Assembly (NCBI GenBank): GCA_018806915.1 | Contig: JAGKQI010000090.1 | Coordinates: 682,001 to 746,000, forward strand | DNA length: 64,000 nucleotides | Direction of reading: 5' to 3' | Source: Phytophthora colocasiae | Lineage: Eukaryota; Oomycota; Peronosporomycetes; Peronosporales; Peronosporaceae | Program-made: the position numbers and the translations under genes | In this document: piece after piece, positions 61,818 to 64,000 of the stretch | Layout of the letters: every line of letters starts with the position of its first letter | Position numbering within the stretch: position 1 is the first letter of the stretch | The notes under the pieces: model-generated | Seen by the model: the letters and a program-made list of their open reading frames with translations, nothing else | What the model was told of the DNA's origin: nothing | Databases searched by the model: none

Positions 61818-64000
61818 ATGGCGATGCCAGCGAGCCGTCAGCCGCGTGCTAAGGCCCAGAAACTGCGCCACTATGACCCCGAGAACAGCCTGGAAGCCTC
61901 AACAACCAGCGAGACAGAAGACGAGATGGAGACCCAGCAAGAAGTAGAAGAAGATTACGTAGACGACGAAGTCGATGTTGGCCACAAGCGCCGCATGAAG
62001 ACGTCATCACAGACGGCCTCGAATATGGACGCCGACATTGTGTCGGAGATGGGCGTCGTGGAGGAAATTTACTGTGAAAACTTCATGTGCCATCGTAAAT
62101 TACGTGTGGCTCTAAGCCCACACATTAACTTCATCACAGGAGAGAATGGCAGTGGGAAAAGCGCTATTATCGCTGCTATTCAGATCTGTCTGGGTGCCAG
62201 TGCACGCAGTACGCATCGTGGCAAGAGTATCAAGAATTTGATCCGTCACGGCCACGAGGGTAATGCTTTAGTGAGGATTACACTCAAGAACGACGCTGTA
62301 GGCAGTGACGCCTTCCGCCCGGAGCAATTTGGTCGTAAGATCATGGTTGAGAGACTCATTCGCAGAGATGGATCGGCCGAATACCGACTGAAAGACGAGA
62401 CAGGAACACTGGTCTCCAAGCTCAAGTCGGACCTGGATGCGATGCTGGACCACCTGAACATCCAGACGGAGAACCCGTGCGCCATTCTTGATCAAGAAAA
62501 TGCCAAGCTATTCCTCAAGGGCAGCGCACAGGACAAGTACAAGTTCTTCTTGCAATCGACAGATTTATACAAGATGAGAAACACGTACTCAAAGATTGAC
62601 GAGGAGACGAGGAACATCGCCGAGTCGGTGCTCAAGAGGGAGAGAGCCAAGATCACCACGTTGAAAGAAGCCATGAAGGAGGCCAAGAAGCAGTGGCAAG
62701 AAGCCCAGAGTGTAAGTGTTGTTGTTTGTTGTACTGTGTGGGAATCAAGGATATTTAATTGTCGTGCTGGATGTTGGATAGATCGGGAAGCTGGAGGAGG
62801 AGTTTGAGGTGCTAAAGAAGGAGCTTGCGTGGTCGTTTGTGACGGCGAAGGAGACCGTCGTCGCCAAGACGGAGAAGAAGATGAACCGCAAGAAGAGCGA
62901 AGCGGAACATGCTGCTGGTGACTATGAAGAAGCCAAGGAGGCAGTGTATAACCTCGAGAGGAAGCAGAAAGAGAAGAACGACAAGCTCGAGGAAATTAAC
63001 GCCCGTATGGGCGAGACCAACCACAGAAAAACGGAAGTAAAGAATAGGATCCGTGAAGCCCGTCGTCCATTGCACACCTGCAAAGCCGAGCTGAAGAATC
63101 TGACACAGGCCAAGCAACGAGCGAATCAACGACTCACCCGTCTGGAACATGACCTGCAGAGGAAGCGAGAGAACCACGAAGCCATGCTTCACAATCGGAT
63201 GCAGCGCAACGGCGAGATGCGAGAGCGGATTGAGCTGAAACGCCGAGAGGTGCAAGATGCGGATCATGAAGTGAATGAAGCCAAGCAACAGGCACATGCT
63301 CGACCCCAGGAGTTGGATGAGGTGGAGAATCGCCACGATAACTGCCTTCAGAAATTACGAGAGGCTGACAGCGAAGCCAGCAGGATCCAACATCGAATCA
63401 GCTCGCTGAGAGGGCAGAAGCGCGATAGCCTTGCCATTTTCGGCAACAAAATCCCGCAGCTGCAGCAGCTCATTCAGCAAAATCGGCATCGGTTTTCCGC
63501 GCCACCTATTGGACCCTTGGGTCTCCACGTCAAGCTCCCTGAACGGTACATGAAATTTGCAGTGGCCATTGAGGTTGCTCTGAAGGGTACGCTGGGAAGT
63601 TATCTCGTGGTGGACGGTAGAGATAAAGCTCTCCTCGACGACCTGAAGCGCCAAATTCATTGCCCACAGAACCAGGCCAGTATCTTCATCTCGAAACGAT
63701 CTGGACGCCGCCATGATAACTTGCGCCTTGCAGAAGGAAATCTGGCTGATCACGCTATCTGCAATATCCTCGAAGTGAATGATGACGAGGTGTTCAACAC
63801 TCTCATTGATTCGTGCAGTGCGGAGAGTAAGCTTCTGTTTGAGACGCGTGAAATGGCTGAGCAAAGCGTTCTGAGCGGCTCAAGTGGCAACTTCAGAATG
63901 GCTCGCTTTGTTTCAGAGGTCTATTTTCCGGACGGCAACAAATTTATTGTTCGTTCTGGCAACCTGGCCTTTATTGCCAATAAGGGCAATCGTCGCAGTT
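61818..64000 (+). CDS. SMC6: SMC6, structural maintenance of chromosomes protein 6 (5' part)
   Basis: Core ATPase of the SMC5/6 complex for DNA repair and chromosome stability in the nucleus. Exon 1 (61818-62711) gives an acidic N-terminal extension, the SMC6-type lead-in YCENFMCHRKLRVAL and Walker A GENGSGKS (108-115), then AILDQENAKLFLKGS. One intron at 62712-62781 (GTAAGT...GATAG) joins in phase to exon 2, which is open to the window end: a long coiled coil, then the hinge from about residue 540 (PPIGPLGLHVKL, EVALKGTLGSYLVVDG). Walker B and the signature motif must lie beyond 64000. About 704 residues are visible of an expected 1100 or so. Confidence 0.93.

Overview
The window looks like nuclear DNA of a plant-pathogenic oomycete, most probably Phytophthora. 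The reasons are a family-PL3 pectate lyase array, cell-cycle and ubiquitin genes with few, short (about 56-90 nt) introns, oomycete-type initiator elements (YTCATT followed by a CAA/T-rich block), and a dense mix of Ty3/gypsy, Helitron, MULE, pogo and mariner-like elements. I cannot fix the species.

Region 1 (1-22012) is a head-to-tail array of about 2.5-kb units. Each unit has one 261-codon secreted pectate lyase gene on the minus strand, its promoter with a hexanucleotide VNTR (3 to 11 copies) just upstream of the initiator, and about 1.2 kb of 3' spacer. Seven genes lie on the minus strand. Five are intact, one has a C-terminal frameshift and one is dead. Unit 7 is split by a 3.73-kb element with a 9-bp target duplication and MULE transposase remains. 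That element carries a SET-domain histone methyltransferase gene, and a small pogo element is nested inside its left terminal repeat.

Region 2 (22013-36975) starts with a short orphan segment, then a young 10.3-kb Ty3/gypsy element (LTRs 931 and 932 bp, ATGC target duplication). Immediately after it comes one complete inverted pectate lyase unit with an intact plus-strand gene. A 5' remnant of a second gypsy element on the minus strand follows, and it interrupts a decayed zinc-ribbon transposase.

Region 3 (37319-40887) has two tandem ~500-bp non-autonomous Helitrons ending 62 bp before the start codon of a cytochrome P450, and then a short pectate lyase relic.

Region 4 (41051-60238) holds a large E4 ubiquitin ligase (ZZ fingers, Ufd2 core, U-box) and a cluster of equilibrative nucleoside transporter (ENT) genes. 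Two ENT genes are on the minus strand and one intact copy is on the plus strand. A fourth copy is cleanly split by a 3.06-kb MULE, and a fifth survives only as a 5' fragment. Two small TA-flanked DNA elements sit between the divergent ENT blocks.

Region 5 (60300-64000) has a three-exon gene of unknown function, divergent from the 5' part of SMC6, which runs off the window.

Together the window shows a virulence-type wall-degrading enzyme family and a nutrient-uptake transporter family, both amplified locally and both being broken and rearranged by transposons. They are flanked by single-copy housekeeping genes (UFD2-like, SMC6).
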